Shown here piece after piece: positions 34,171 through 43,585 of a DNA stretch of 64,000 nt. The stretch is from Corynebacterium accolens. Its GTDB lineage: Bacteria > Actinomycetota > Actinomycetes > Mycobacteriales > Mycobacteriaceae. The stretch lies in assembly GCF_023520795.1 (NCBI RefSeq), contig NZ_CP046605.1, forward strand, positions 868,001-932,000, given 5' to 3'. The position numbers were made by a program, and so were the translations under genes. The notes beneath the pieces were generated by a model. The model did not search any database and was not told where the DNA came from. It worked only from the letters and a program-made list of their open reading frames with translations. Position 1 is the first letter of the stretch; every line of letters begins with the position of its first letter.

Positions 34171-35646
34171 CTAGAGCTCCAGCGATCCTTGGGCGAGGCC
34201 GACCGCAGCGATGATGGCGGCCACCAGCACCACGATGACGATGGACCACTCAAATCGGTTAAAAAGCTTCTCGCGTCGCGATAGGCGGGTGAGCACATAC
34301 GGGATAAGTCCCGGCACAACGGCGAGGGCGCCGAAGAGAATATAAACCGGGTCGGCGGCGTAAATCAGCCACAGCGAGTACACAAAGGCCACCAGCGCAA
34401 TGCCAAAGTGGCGCCGGTTTTCGCGCCTGGGAATATCGGGCTCAGATAGATCGAACCGCGTCCCGGCGTGCGGGTGGGTCACGCCCTTGCCGCGTATCGC
34501 TAGCAGCAACAGATACAGCGAGGAGAAGATATAGGGCAGGAGGTACATGATGGTGGCGAGCTGTACCATCGCGGCATAGGACGCCTCGTTGACGTAGAAG
34601 ACGACGATGAAGATCTGGATGGCGGAGGTGGAAATCAGCTGCGCTACCCACGGGGCGCCGGCCACATTGATGGTGCCGATGCGGCGGGGGATAAGGCCAT
34701 CGATGGCCATCATGACGATGGGCTCAGCGCACAGCATTTGCCAGGAAACGTAAGCTCCGAGGACCGAAAGGCACAGGCCGATGGAAATCAGCGCGCCGCC
34801 CCAGGGGCCGACGACCTCTGTGAGTACCGAGGCCATGGAATTATCCGGCAGCGCGGCCAGCTCCTCTTTGGTCAGCACACCAAAGCTCAAGGTGGATACG
34901 GAGACCAAGAGCGCCAGCACGGAGAAGAAGCCAATGACGGTAGCGCGGCCGACATCGGTGCGCTTAGCGGCTTGCTTGGAATAGACGGAGGCGCCTTCTA
35001 CACCGATAAAGACCCAGACGGTAAAGAGCATGATGCCCTGGACCTGCTCAAAGACGCTGGCATTGGAATTTCGGCCCCAGAAATCCAGGGTGAATTTATC
35101 CCAGCTAAAGCCGATGAACGCGACCAAGACGATGAAGGCCAGGATGGGGACGATCTTGGCAATCGTGGTTACCAGGTTCATGAATGCGGCCTGCTGCACC
35201 CCGCGGGCCAATACGGCGAAGATGCCCCACGATAGGAGGGAGACGGCGATGGCAGAGGGCCACCTATGGTCGGCATCGAAAAGCGGCAGGTAATGCCCAA
35301 TCGTATTGAAAAACAGGGTGGCATAACCTACCTGCGCCATCACCGAGCCCAGCCAATAGCCCCAGCCCGAGGTAAAGCCGATGAAATCACCCAGGCCAGC
35401 GCGCACATAAGAATAGACGCCGGAATCAAGGTGGGGTTTTCGGTACGCCAAAATCTGGAAGACGAAGGCAACAGACAGCATGCCGATACCCGCCACCAAC
35501 CAACCGATGAGCATGGCACCTGGGCCCGCCACGGAGGAAATATTTTGGGGTAGCGAAAATATGCCCGCGCCGACGGTGGATCCGATAATCAGCGCGACAA
35601 GCGTCCACAACGACACCGAGTGGGACTTATTTTGGCTGGAGGTCAT
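34171..35646 (-). CDS. APC-family basic amino acid antiporter (ArcD/LysI-like)
   Basis: A 491-residue cytoplasmic membrane protein with 12-13 hydrophobic segments. The N-terminal APC motif reads IIGSTVGAGIFSLPQN, followed by YRKPHLDSGVYSYVRAGLGD. This resembles arginine:ornithine antiporters (ArcD) and the corynebacterial lysine permease LysI. It lies between nadA and mazG with its own upstream region. The substrate is a basic amino acid by family, and which one cannot be read. Confidence 0.85.
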   Translation of the reverse strand: MTSSQNKSHSVSLWTLVALIIGSTVGAGIFSLPQNISSVAGPGAMLIGWLVAGIGMLSVAFVFQILAYRKPHLDSGVYSYVRAGLGDFIGFTSGWGYWLGSVMAQVGYATLFFNTIGHYLPLFDADHRWPSAIAVSLLSWGIFAVLARGVQQAAFMNLVTTIAKIVPILAFIVLVAFIGFSWDKFTLDFWGRNSNASVFEQVQGIMLFTVWVFIGVEGASVYSKQAAKRTDVGRATVIGFFSVLALLVSVSTLSFGVLTKEELAALPDNSMASVLTEVVGPWGGALISIGLCLSVLGAYVSWQMLCAEPIVMMAIDGLIPRRIGTINVAGAPWVAQLISTSAIQIFIVVFYVNEASYAAMVQLATIMYLLPYIFSSLYLLLLAIRGKGVTHPHAGTRFDLSEPDIPRRENRRHFGIALVAFVYSLWLIYAADPVYILFGALAVVPGLIPYVLTRLSRREKLFNRFEWSIVIVVLVAAIIAAVGLAQGSLEL

Positions 35647-35701
35647 TGGCCTAAAGTACCGCGCCTGCCCCGTTAAAGGGAACTTGAGAATTTACACGGG
35701 A

Positions 35702-35707
35702 TAGACT
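35702..35707 (+). promoter_or_regulatory. -10 element (TAGACT) for mazG
   Basis: TAGACT is 8 nt before ATG 35716, with no RBS between. It indicates a leaderless transcript. Confidence 0.55.
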
Positions 35708-35715
35708 TTGTAGCT

Positions 35716-36306
35716 ATGACAGTCCTGTTGCTCGATGAACGCTGGCCCACCATGATCCCCATGCGCGCCTATGGCAGGTTATATGGACCCGTTCAGTTCA
35801 CCGGGGAAGTGCCGGTATCAGTGCGGTGGAATTTTTCGGATCTCTTAAGCGGCGATGATGCCACCGGCACCTTGGTCACCACCGATGAACACGATCCAGA
35901 AACCCAAGCGCGCATTGCCACCGGCGAGCAGGTCATTAAGGCCGAGTCGCTTGACGATGCCGTGATGCAGGCGCGCAGCGCCATGGCGACGGCCCGGCGC
36001 ATCGGCGAATGGGAGCGCGAGCAGACCCACGAATCCCTCCTGCCGTACCTAGAAGAAGAGGCAGGCGAATTTGCGGCGGCCGTGCGCCAGCGCGCGCCCG
36101 AGGAAGATTTACTCAAAGAGCTTGGGGATATCTTCCTGCAGGTGCTTTTTCACGCCGAGATTTCCTCCTTCTCGCTAGACGATGTCGCCGCTAGTTTCCT
36201 GCGCAAGATGCGCTCCCGCGCGCCGTATCTCTTTGATGGCACGGTGGACATAGTGGGCGTAGAAGAACAAAACCGCCTCTGGGCGGAGGGGAAATCGCGG
36301 GAGTAA
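35716..36306 (+). CDS. mazG: MazG-family nucleoside triphosphate pyrophosphohydrolase
   Basis: A 196-residue protein. The N-terminal ~75 residues are unlike the catalytic fold. The MazG domain follows with EEEAGEFAAAVRQR and LLKELGDIFLQVLFHAEI, giving the ExxE and ExxD metal-binding signature. It hydrolyses aberrant or excess NTPs to NMP and pyrophosphate. Single MazG domain, as in mycobacteria. The start is leaderless. Confidence 0.88.
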   Translation: MTVLLLDERWPTMIPMRAYGRLYGPVQFTGEVPVSVRWNFSDLLSGDDATGTLVTTDEHDPETQARIATGEQVIKAESLDDAVMQARSAMATARRIGEWEREQTHESLLPYLEEEAGEFAAAVRQRAPEEDLLKELGDIFLQVLFHAEISSFSLDDVAASFLRKMRSRAPYLFDGTVDIVGVEEQNRLWAEGKSRE

Positions 36307-36382
36307 AAGCCGGCTAAGAGTCTCAGGGACTTTTACGCGCGGCGGGCGCGTGTAGTTATCCGGCGGGGTGAATGTCACTTAG

Positions 36383-36388
36383 TAGGAT
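36383..36388 (+). promoter_or_regulatory. -10 element (TAGGAT) for the transglycosylase gene
   Basis: TAGGAT is 8 nt before ATG 36397, another leaderless arrangement. Confidence 0.5.
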
Positions 36389-36396
36389 GGCTACTC

Positions 36397-37158
36397 ATGA
36401 ACAGGCTGCTGCGAACAATCGGGGGCTGCGGGCTAGCCGTAGTAATCATCATTGCGCTGGTAATGGGGCTATTTGTATCCAATTCCACCGATGATTCCTC
36501 GGTCCCAGATGCCACCCCGCCCGTAGGTGGAAAAGAGGTGGCCAATATCGATGTCAACGCGCCGGGCCGCACGGCCGATAAGCTCACCCACTGGGCATCG
36601 GATTTGGCAGAAGCGACCGATATCCCGCCGCAGGCGCTGCGTGCCTATGGCAACGCGGAACTTATCGCTCGGCAGCAGCACCCGGGGTGCAATTTGCGGT
36701 GGAATACACTCGCGGGTTTGGGCTTTGTAGAAACCCGGCACGGCACCTATAACGGCAACTGGTTTAAGTCCTCCAAGCTGGATGACAACGGCTACCCGCA
36801 GCCGCCCATCGTCGGTATTACCCTGGATGGCTCGAATAACACCGCGCACACCCCAGATACCGATAACGGCGAGATCGATGGCGATACGGAATTTGACCGC
36901 GCGGTAGGTCCGTTGCAGTTCATCCCGACCTCGTGGGAGTCCGTCGGCGGCGATGCCAATGGCGATGGCAAGGCCGACCCGAACCAGATCGACGATGCCG
37001 CCCTGGGCGCGGCGAACCTCTTGTGCTTTGGTGATAGGGATCTCAGTAACCCGGATCAGTGGGAAGAGGCCATCTTAAATTACAACCAGTCCAGGGAATA
37101 TCTGGACAAGGTAGCCCACGCGGCCAATGCCTACTCGGTACCGCAACCGGCTCGCTAG
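36397..37158 (+). CDS. Exported lytic transglycosylase domain protein
   Basis: A 253-residue protein with an N-terminal signal anchor (GGCGLAVVIIIALVMGLFVS). An SLT/MltB-like domain from ~60 contains RAYGNAELIARQQ, the catalytic-Glu segment GLGFVETRHG, and the repeat-like AVGPLQFIPTSWESVGGDANGDGKADPNQIDDAALGAANLLC. It cleaves peptidoglycan glycan strands outside the membrane. Similar proteins lie directly before eno in corynebacteria and mycobacteria, as here. Confidence 0.88.
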   Translation: MNRLLRTIGGCGLAVVIIIALVMGLFVSNSTDDSSVPDATPPVGGKEVANIDVNAPGRTADKLTHWASDLAEATDIPPQALRAYGNAELIARQQHPGCNLRWNTLAGLGFVETRHGTYNGNWFKSSKLDDNGYPQPPIVGITLDGSNNTAHTPDTDNGEIDGDTEFDRAVGPLQFIPTSWESVGGDANGDGKADPNQIDDAALGAANLLCFGDRDLSNPDQWEEAILNYNQSREYLDKVAHAANAYSVPQPAR

Positions 37159-37235
37159 CCTCACGCGTCGCGGTTTTCTGGAACAATTGGGCCTGTAACT
37201 GAACTAAGTGGCTCAGCGACGAACATCATCTATAA

Positions 37236-38528
<1,293 letters not shown>

Positions 38529-38608
38529 GACCTAGCGGTCTAGCTTAGAAGCTAGACGCCGCTAGGAAATTAGTCCCCGCTGTACCCCACAAAGGTGCGG
38601 CGGGGACT
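38529..38608 (+). terminator. Two consecutive hairpins after eno
   Basis: The first is an imperfect stem built from CCTAGCGG/CCGCTAGG and TCTAGCTT/AAGCTAGA (38531-38566). The second has 9-bp arms at 38572-38580 and 38600-38608. Neither has a long T-run, so efficient termination is likely but not certain. Confidence 0.6.
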
Positions 38609-38691
38609 TCCTCGTTCTAAGCATCCCGAGCGCCTGAGAAAGTTGGTAAATTTCCGCGCGTGCCACGCCCGTGTTACTGGTGTGGCGGCGC

Positions 38692-38697
38692 TAGGAT
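38692..38697 (+). promoter_or_regulatory. -10 element (TAGGAT) for ftsB
   Basis: TAGGAT is 9 nt before ATG 38707, with no RBS in between. Confidence 0.45.
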
Positions 38698-38706
38698 AGT
38701 AACCCT

Positions 38707-39267
38707 ATGGCACGTGAGAAGAAGACGGAGCGCCGCCGGAGCCGCACTAGGGTTCCGGTGGCCTCGCGTGCTGCGGATATCCGCAAATCCCAGCGGGCGC
38801 AGGAAAAGAAGAACCGCAAGCCCGATCGCATGAGCATCGTCGGCATGACCGTCATCGTGGTCTTTGTCCTATTGATGCTCGTCATCATCGCGGTGCCGCT
38901 GCGCAATTACTACCACGGCCGCTCCGAAATTGCCCGGCTCAATGAATCGATTGCCGCGAAGCAGGATGAAAAAGATGCCCTGTTGGAAGAGATCGATAAA
39001 TATAAATCCGAGGACTATATCAAGCAGGAAGCCCGGCGCCGCTTCGGCGTGGTAGAGCAGGGCGAGACCGCGTACCGCATCCTTGATCCGAATATCCAGC
39101 CCGATAACCAGGTCACGACCAATAGCAAGGAGCAGGAGGATTCGCGCCCGTGGTTTGAGGTGCTGTGGGATTCGGTGGCAGAACCGCCCGAGGAAGAGGC
39201 CCCAGCGGGCGAGTCGCATCACCTGCCGATCGAGCCAGCGCCTGAGGAAAGCGGCGATGTGCGATAA
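38707..39267 (+). CDS. FtsB/DivIC-family septum formation initiator
   Basis: A 186-residue bitopic cell-division protein. It has a long basic N-terminus (RRRSRTRVPVASRAADIRKS), a membrane helix at ~45-65 (VGMTVIVVFVLLMLVIIAV), then a coiled coil (EIARLNESIAAKQDEKDALLEEIDKYKSEDYIK) and the family end RRFGVVEQGETAYRI. The last ~60 residues are acidic and disordered. It acts in the divisome with FtsQ and FtsL partners. Followed by DUF501 (8-nt gap) in a conserved actinobacterial order. Confidence 0.88.
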   Translation: MAREKKTERRRSRTRVPVASRAADIRKSQRAQEKKNRKPDRMSIVGMTVIVVFVLLMLVIIAVPLRNYYHGRSEIARLNESIAAKQDEKDALLEEIDKYKSEDYIKQEARRRFGVVEQGETAYRILDPNIQPDNQVTTNSKEQEDSRPWFEVLWDSVAEPPEEEAPAGESHHLPIEPAPEESGDVR

Positions 39268-39268
39268 T
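39263..39268 (+). promoter_or_regulatory. Possible -10 element (GATAAT) for the DUF501 gene
   Basis: GATAAT overlaps the last codon and stop of ftsB and ends 7 nt before ATG 39276. It suggests an internal leaderless promoter. Confidence 0.4.
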
Positions 39269-39275
39269 TGTTCGC

Positions 39276-39824
39276 ATGACCGTCACTGATGCAGATTTAG
39301 CCATCGTTTCCGAGCAATTGGGCCGCACCCCACGCGGCGTGCTGGAGATATCCTTCCGCACGCCGGACGGCCAACCGGCCGTGATTAAAACCTCTCCCAA
39401 GCTGCCGGATGGCACCCCATTTCCCACGCTGTATTACCTCACCGATCCCCGCCTGACCGCGGAAGCGTCCCGGTTGGAGGTCGCCCACGTGATGAAGTGG
39501 ATGGAGTCCCGCTTAGCAGAGGACAAAGAGCTCGCCGCGGACTATCACCACGCCCACGAGCACTTCTTGGCCAAGCGCAACGAGATTGAGGATTTGGGCA
39601 CTGATTTCTCTGGCGGCGGCATGCCAGAGCGAGTGAAGTGCCTGCACGTGCTCATCGCCTATGCGCTTGCCGAAGGCCCCCAGCATTTCCGCCTCGGCAC
39701 CGAGGCCGTGGCCATGGCGGCCGACCACGGTAAACTGCGCGGGACGGCGATTCCGCAGGACTGGCCCACGGTGGAAGAGCTGGGCATCGACCTGGCGGAG
39801 TTCGATTTTTCCAACGCGGAATAG
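39276..39824 (+). CDS. DUF501 domain protein
   Basis: A 182-residue cytosolic protein of the DUF501 family found across actinobacteria between the ftsB-like gene and ppx. It opens with DLAIVSEQLGRTPRG and has IKTSPKLPDGTPFPTLYYLTDP as the most conserved block. C-terminal helices contain VKCLHVLIAYALAEGPQHF. No enzymatic motif is recognised and function is unknown. Strong co-occurrence with ppx (9-nt gap) hints at a link to polyphosphate or ppGpp metabolism, which is inference only. Confidence 0.85.
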   Translation: MTVTDADLAIVSEQLGRTPRGVLEISFRTPDGQPAVIKTSPKLPDGTPFPTLYYLTDPRLTAEASRLEVAHVMKWMESRLAEDKELAADYHHAHEHFLAKRNEIEDLGTDFSGGGMPERVKCLHVLIAYALAEGPQHFRLGTEAVAMAADHGKLRGTAIPQDWPTVEELGIDLAEFDFSNAE

Positions 39825-39833
39825 GAGTAAGAC

Positions 39834-40799
39834 ATGACTCGCGTGGCAGCCATTGACTGCGGTACCAATTCCATTCGCCTGTTAATTTCTGAGATCGATG
39901 AAGACGGCAAGGTGCGCGATATTACCCGCACCATGGAAATCATTCGCCTGGGCCAAGGCGTGGATGCAACGGGTGAAATTGCCCCCGATGCCTTAGAGCG
40001 TGCCCGCGTGGCCTTGGAGGGCTATGTGCGCCAGATGAAGTTTGAAAAGGTTACCCGCGTGCGCATGGTGGCAACCAGTGCCACCCGCGATGCGAAGAAC
40101 CAGCAGGAATTTTTCGATATGACCGCCGAGCTTTTGGGTCAGATCCAATCCGGCGCTAAGGCGGAGGTTATCTCCGGCGAAGAAGAAGCACTCCTGTCCT
40201 TCAACGGCGCGGTAGCCGATATGGAGCCGGACCGTGGCCCCTTCTGCGTCATTGACTTGGGCGGCGGGTCCACCGAATTCGTCGTGGGCACCGCCGATGA
40301 AGAGATTCTAGGTTCACATTCTGCGTATATGGGCTGTGTGCGCCTGACAGAACGCATCATGCGCACCGATCCCCCCACGGAGTCAGAAATCGAAATTGCC
40401 TCCGAATACGTGGCAGAGCGCATGGGCGAGGTGGAAAAGATCGTCCCCATGTCCAAGGCACGCACCATTGTGGGCTGTGCGGGCACGTTTACCACGCTAT
40501 CCGCCCTAGCCCAGGGCCTAGAGCGCTATGATCCCGATGCAATCCACGGCTCGGAGCTGCGTTTTGATGCCCTGCGGGTGCTGCTCAAGCAACTCGTCAG
40601 CATTCCCTCTGAGGAACGCGCCCTCAATCCGGTCATTCACCCGGGCCGCGCCGATGTCATCGGCGGTGGGGCAGTAGCCGTTGAAGGAATCATGCAGCTT
40701 ATCGAGCGCACCAGCGATGCACGTAGCTTCTTCATCAGTGAAAAAGACATCCTAGACGGCATCATTGCAGGTCTGGTTAGTGAATCTACCCCTCATTAA
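39834..40799 (+). CDS. ppx: Exopolyphosphatase/pppGpp phosphohydrolase family protein
   Basis: A 321-residue ASKHA-fold phosphatase. Phosphate-binding motifs are AAIDCGTNSIRLLI at the N-terminus and CVIDLGGGSTEFVVG near residue 135. ATSATRDAKNQ and GGGAVAVEGIM are also typical. It degrades polyphosphate, complementing the PPK2 at 13.3 kb. Its 321 residues match the short actinobacterial Ppx that lacks the C-terminal HD domain. ATG preceded by GGAGUAAGAC. Confidence 0.92.
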   Translation: MTRVAAIDCGTNSIRLLISEIDEDGKVRDITRTMEIIRLGQGVDATGEIAPDALERARVALEGYVRQMKFEKVTRVRMVATSATRDAKNQQEFFDMTAELLGQIQSGAKAEVISGEEEALLSFNGAVADMEPDRGPFCVIDLGGGSTEFVVGTADEEILGSHSAYMGCVRLTERIMRTDPPTESEIEIASEYVAERMGEVEKIVPMSKARTIVGCAGTFTTLSALAQGLERYDPDAIHGSELRFDALRVLLKQLVSIPSEERALNPVIHPGRADVIGGGAVAVEGIMQLIERTSDARSFFISEKDILDGIIAGLVSESTPH

Positions 40800-40840
40800 C
40801 TCTTTTTAGGAATAGTGTCCTACACTATTCCTTGCACCCC

Positions 40841-40914
40841 GCCCCCATAGCCCAATCGGCAGAGGCAGTCGACTTAAAATCGATTCAGTGTGGGTTCGAG
40901 TCCCACTGGGGGCA
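40841..40914 (+). tRNA. tRNA-Leu (anticodon TAA), short variable loop
   Basis: 74 nt. The acceptor GCCCCCA pairs with TGGGGGC and the discriminator is A. Anticodon stem GTCGA/TCGAT with loop CTTAAAA gives TAA. T-arm GTGGG TTCGAGT CCCAC. The variable region is only TCAGT (5 nt), so this is a class I shape, whereas leucine tRNAs are normally class II with a long variable arm. The D-arm, with three canonical pairs and a GGCAGA loop, resembles leucine tRNAs. CCA is not encoded. Confidence 0.9.
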
Positions 40915-40922
40915 CCGTGTGA

Positions 40923-40961
40923 AGTCTCGAGACACCGCTCCTAAGGTGTCTCGAGACTTTT
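40923..40961 (+). terminator. Strong terminator after tRNA-Leu
   Basis: Perfect 14-bp stem (40923-40936 with 40945-40958), 8-nt loop and TTTT, 8 nt after the tRNA. Confidence 0.9.
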
Positions 40962-40974
40962 CGTATGGCTGAGC

Positions 40975-41148
40975 CTAGCGTTTGAACTGGCTGGGAGAGC
41001 CTAGCCTGTTCGCATGCCATTCGCACACCTCATCTGCGAGCCAAAGACGCGTGCAGCCTATATCCTGGCCGGTACACAGCTCCTTGTCTGAACCCGCGTC
41101 AATAATTTTAGGCTGTACGGTTTTTCCGGTTGTTGCCGTCGATGGCAA
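40975..41148 (-). CDS. Possible 57-residue protein (tentative)
   Basis: A minus-strand frame from TTG 41148 to TAG 40975. It contains KIIDAGSDKELCTGQDIGC and ends TRLWLADEVCEWHANRLGSPSQFKR. It has three Cys, a Trp-rich helix and a basic end, giving protein-like composition, but the only start codon is TTG and its RBS is weak (GGA directly before it). It overlaps the membrane ORF at 41108-41242 by 41 nt in another frame. Not recognised. It could be the remnant of a longer gene. Confidence 0.3.
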   Translation of the reverse strand: MPSTATTGKTVQPKIIDAGSDKELCTGQDIGCTRLWLADEVCEWHANRLGSPSQFKR

Positions 41149-41242
41149 TTCCGACTGCGATGAATGCAGGGATGAAAAATGCGCTAGCGCCCGCCAGCGT
41201 CATGATGATTGCTGTGGCAATGGAAATGAGTGTAAATCGCAA
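41108..41242 (-). CDS. Small membrane protein, 44 residues (tentative)
   Basis: TTG 41242 is preceded by GAAGGAAUAUC, a well-placed RBS. After an initial residue and RFTL, two short hydrophobic stretches (ISIATAIIMTLAGASAFF and IPAFIAVGIAI) form one long or two short helices. A basic tail DGNNRKNRTA follows. The 'positive end inside' pattern supports a real small membrane peptide. No family recognised. It is too short to compare by eye with known toxins or regulators. Confidence 0.45.
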   Translation of the reverse strand: MRFTLISIATAIIMTLAGASAFFIPAFIAVGIAIDGNNRKNRTA

Positions 41243-41698
41243 GATATTCCTTCACTTTCAGCCGAAGTATGACTGTCTAGGCACACGAGGATTAGCTCAT
41301 GAAGAAGATGCCTCTTTTAAGTTTATATCGAAACTGCGGATAGTAAATCCGCGGTGCACCTGACAGGGAGTGATGGCTAGCGAAATATTGATAGCAGAGC
41401 GGCAGGAAATAGGGCCGCTAGAGCCCTGGAGGAGCTGTTCACCATAGTGGACCGCCTTGTAGTCAGAAAATCCTTGGCAATCAGCTGTGGTTCTACGCCG
41501 AGAACCTTTCCGGCGGCTCACCCGACACGAGAGCAAGTTCCTAGCAACAAAACTCGGGACAGGTCACAGGAGGGGCCGGTCCAGCAATAAATTTCTTGGA
41601 ATCTTGAACAAATTATTCTAAATGAGGAACTTTGTGAGGCGTGATGACGTTGATCTACATGAGAAAGATGATTCGTACATCACTGAGAAAGGACAACC
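41243..41698. other. 456-nt spacer upstream of the Bax-inhibitor-like gene
   Basis: No supportable gene. A minus-strand frame at 41297-41536 is rich in Arg/Ser/Cys without RBS and looks spurious. Toward 41600 the sequence turns A+T-rich, as expected for a promoter region. I see no repeat or RNA structure of note. Confidence 0.35.
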
Positions 41699-42472
41699 GT
41701 GCGTTCAAGCAATCCGGTTATGACCTCGCTGACTGAAACTAGCCAGCAGCAGAACCCCGGCTCCGGCTACGCGAGCGAAGCCCCTCGCCCCATGACCGTG
41801 GATGACGTCGTCACCAAGACGGGCATCACCCTCGGCATCATTATCGTGGCCGCTGCTATCAACTTCTACCTAGGCACCATGAACCCGGGCACCGCCATGA
41901 TGCTTATGCTGGTCGGCGGTATCGGCGGATTCATCACCGTACTCGTGGCCTCCTTTGGCCGTAAGTGGGGTTCCCCGGCTGCGACCCTCATCTACGCAGT
42001 ATTCGAAGGCTTTTTCGTTGGTGGCTTCTCCTTCGTCTTCGCCAACAGCACCATCGGTGGTTCTAATGGCATGGCACTGATTGGCCAGGCAATCGTCGGC
42101 ACCATCGGCGTGTTCATCGGCATGCTGATCGTCTACAAGACTGGTGCAGTAAAGGTCACTCCAAAGTTCACTAAGATTTTGGTCGGCCTCATTGCAGGTG
42201 TCGCGGTGATGGCTCTCGCTAACTTCTTGGGTGCCATCTTCTTCGATTTCAACCCGCTGCGCGATGGTGGCCCCCTCGCCATCATCTTCTCCTTGGTCTG
42301 CATTGTCTTGGCCGCTCTGTCCTTCCTGACTGACTTTGACCAAGCAGACCGCCTTATCCGTGCCGGTGCTCCTGCCAAGCAGGCATGGGGCGTAGCCCTT
42401 GGCTTGGCCGTGACCTTGGTCTGGCTCTACACCGAAATCCTTCGCCTGTTGAGCTACATTCAGCGCAACTAA
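41699..42472 (+). CDS. Bax inhibitor-1/YccA family membrane protein
   Basis: A 257-residue protein with seven hydrophobic helices after a ~35-residue polar N-terminus containing MTVDDVVTKTGITLGIIIV. Family hallmarks are AVFEGFFVGGFSFVF and the C-terminal acidic-membrane motif LSFLTDFDQADRLIRAGAP then ALGLAVTLVWLYTEILRLLSYIQ. Related bacterial proteins (BsYetJ) act as pH-dependent calcium leak channels. GTG 41699 has GAAAGGACAACC upstream. A strong terminator follows. Confidence 0.9.
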   Translation: MRSSNPVMTSLTETSQQQNPGSGYASEAPRPMTVDDVVTKTGITLGIIIVAAAINFYLGTMNPGTAMMLMLVGGIGGFITVLVASFGRKWGSPAATLIYAVFEGFFVGGFSFVFANSTIGGSNGMALIGQAIVGTIGVFIGMLIVYKTGAVKVTPKFTKILVGLIAGVAVMALANFLGAIFFDFNPLRDGGPLAIIFSLVCIVLAALSFLTDFDQADRLIRAGAPAKQAWGVALGLAVTLVWLYTEILRLLSYIQRN

Positions 42473-42488
42473 GCCTCTTCGCGCTTTC

Positions 42489-42516
42489 GGCCCGCACTTC
42501 GGTGCGGGCCATTTTT
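42489..42516 (+). terminator. Terminator after the Bax-inhibitor-like gene
   Basis: Nine-bp stem (42489-42497 with 42502-42510), TTCG tetraloop, then ATTTTTG. Confidence 0.9.
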
Positions 42517-42841
42517 GTGTTTTCCTTTGGCTTACGGGCGTGTAATTATTGGGGTAATTCAGGGGGTATTAAGCCGTTCTTTAGCCTTTAGCCGGGCAGG
42601 GGCGGGCTTTCAGGCTAAAGACAGCTAATGAGCAGCTAATTTCACCATTTGAAAACACTTAAATGTGGCGAATGAGACTAATGAGATAGTTAAATATTGA
42701 CTAATTTGCGCTCTCAACGAGAAATTCTTGCACGATTCATGCATGCTATGTGGCGGGAACGGGAAACCGGAAGGTAGAGAGTTCTCTCCTCTATTTTCTT
42801 CTCGTTCCAGCTCGTCTAAAAGGAGTAACCGAAGGATTGTT
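42517..42841 (+). other. A+T-rich 325-nt leader/promoter region
   Basis: No gene seen. The stretch 42600-42730 is markedly A+T-rich (TAATGAG..., TTAAATATTGACTAATTTG). An open frame from 42728 into the DUF3558 gene has no RBS of its own, and the signal peptide starts only at GTG 42842. Confidence 0.4.
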
Positions 42842-43567
42842 GTGAAACGTCAGGCAACCGTAGCAGCGCTGGTAGTCAGCTCGGTCGCGCTGAGTGGCTG
42901 CGCTGCGGAAGTCGGCTCGAAGAGCGCATCAGAAGATGCCGCGATGACGGCAGAAACTGATGGCACTAGTTCAGTCGATGGCGCGGGTGATGCCAACGGG
43001 AGCCAGGGGGATGATGTGGAAGACAATCCGGGGGATTCGGAACACCCCGAAGGCGAGCATTCGAGGGCCGGCGCCGGTCTTCGGGGGGAGACCGGCGCCA
43101 CGGGAGATGAGGATTCCGGGGTACTGCCGCCACCGGGAGAATTTGATCCTGCTGATCTAGATTTCGAGCTATTCGATCCATGTACGGAGATTGCTCCGAA
43201 GAGGCTGGAAGAAATTGGCCTTGAGCCGAAGATCCTTGATTATCGGAAAGAATCTGGGCACTATTTTTGTAATATCGCATCGAACGGGAGGAATTTTTCG
43301 GAAAATATTTTAGTATCCGCAGCTAGCGATTCAACTTCATTCGAAGAGCTAGGGCTAAATGAAGACCTTCGACAAAAAGATGAAACCGCGGATAGCGAAG
43401 GTATCCACCTCTTTAACTCTGAACTCTTTAAAGAATCCCAGTGCAATGGATATCTTTCAACTAGCCGAGGGACGATAATAATCGGCATAAATGATGTCAC
43501 GCCACATTCGAGTCCAATGAAAAGATGTCAATTGGCTGCTGACATAATTACTAATCTCAAAAAATAA
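42842..43567 (+). CDS. DUF3558-like lipoprotein
   Basis: GTG 42842 follows AAGGAUUGUU and starts a signal peptide (KRQATVAALVVSSVALSGC, lipidated Cys20). A ~90-residue acidic Gly/Asp/Glu linker follows, then a domain beginning FDPCTEIAPKRLEEIGLEP and ending with SPMKRCQLAADIITNL. Paired Cys residues (DPC, HYFCNI, SQCNG, KRCQ) fit the disulfide-bonded DUF3558 fold of actinobacterial lipoproteins. From about 43180 the gene becomes clearly A+T-richer than its first half. It is 18 nt upstream of the Gly-rich secreted protein gene, so the two form an operon. Confidence 0.72.
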   Translation: MKRQATVAALVVSSVALSGCAAEVGSKSASEDAAMTAETDGTSSVDGAGDANGSQGDDVEDNPGDSEHPEGEHSRAGAGLRGETGATGDEDSGVLPPPGEFDPADLDFELFDPCTEIAPKRLEEIGLEPKILDYRKESGHYFCNIASNGRNFSENILVSAASDSTSFEELGLNEDLRQKDETADSEGIHLFNSELFKESQCNGYLSTSRGTIIIGINDVTPHSSPMKRCQLAADIITNLKK

Positions 43568-43585
43568 TCGTGTTTTGGGGGAAAC

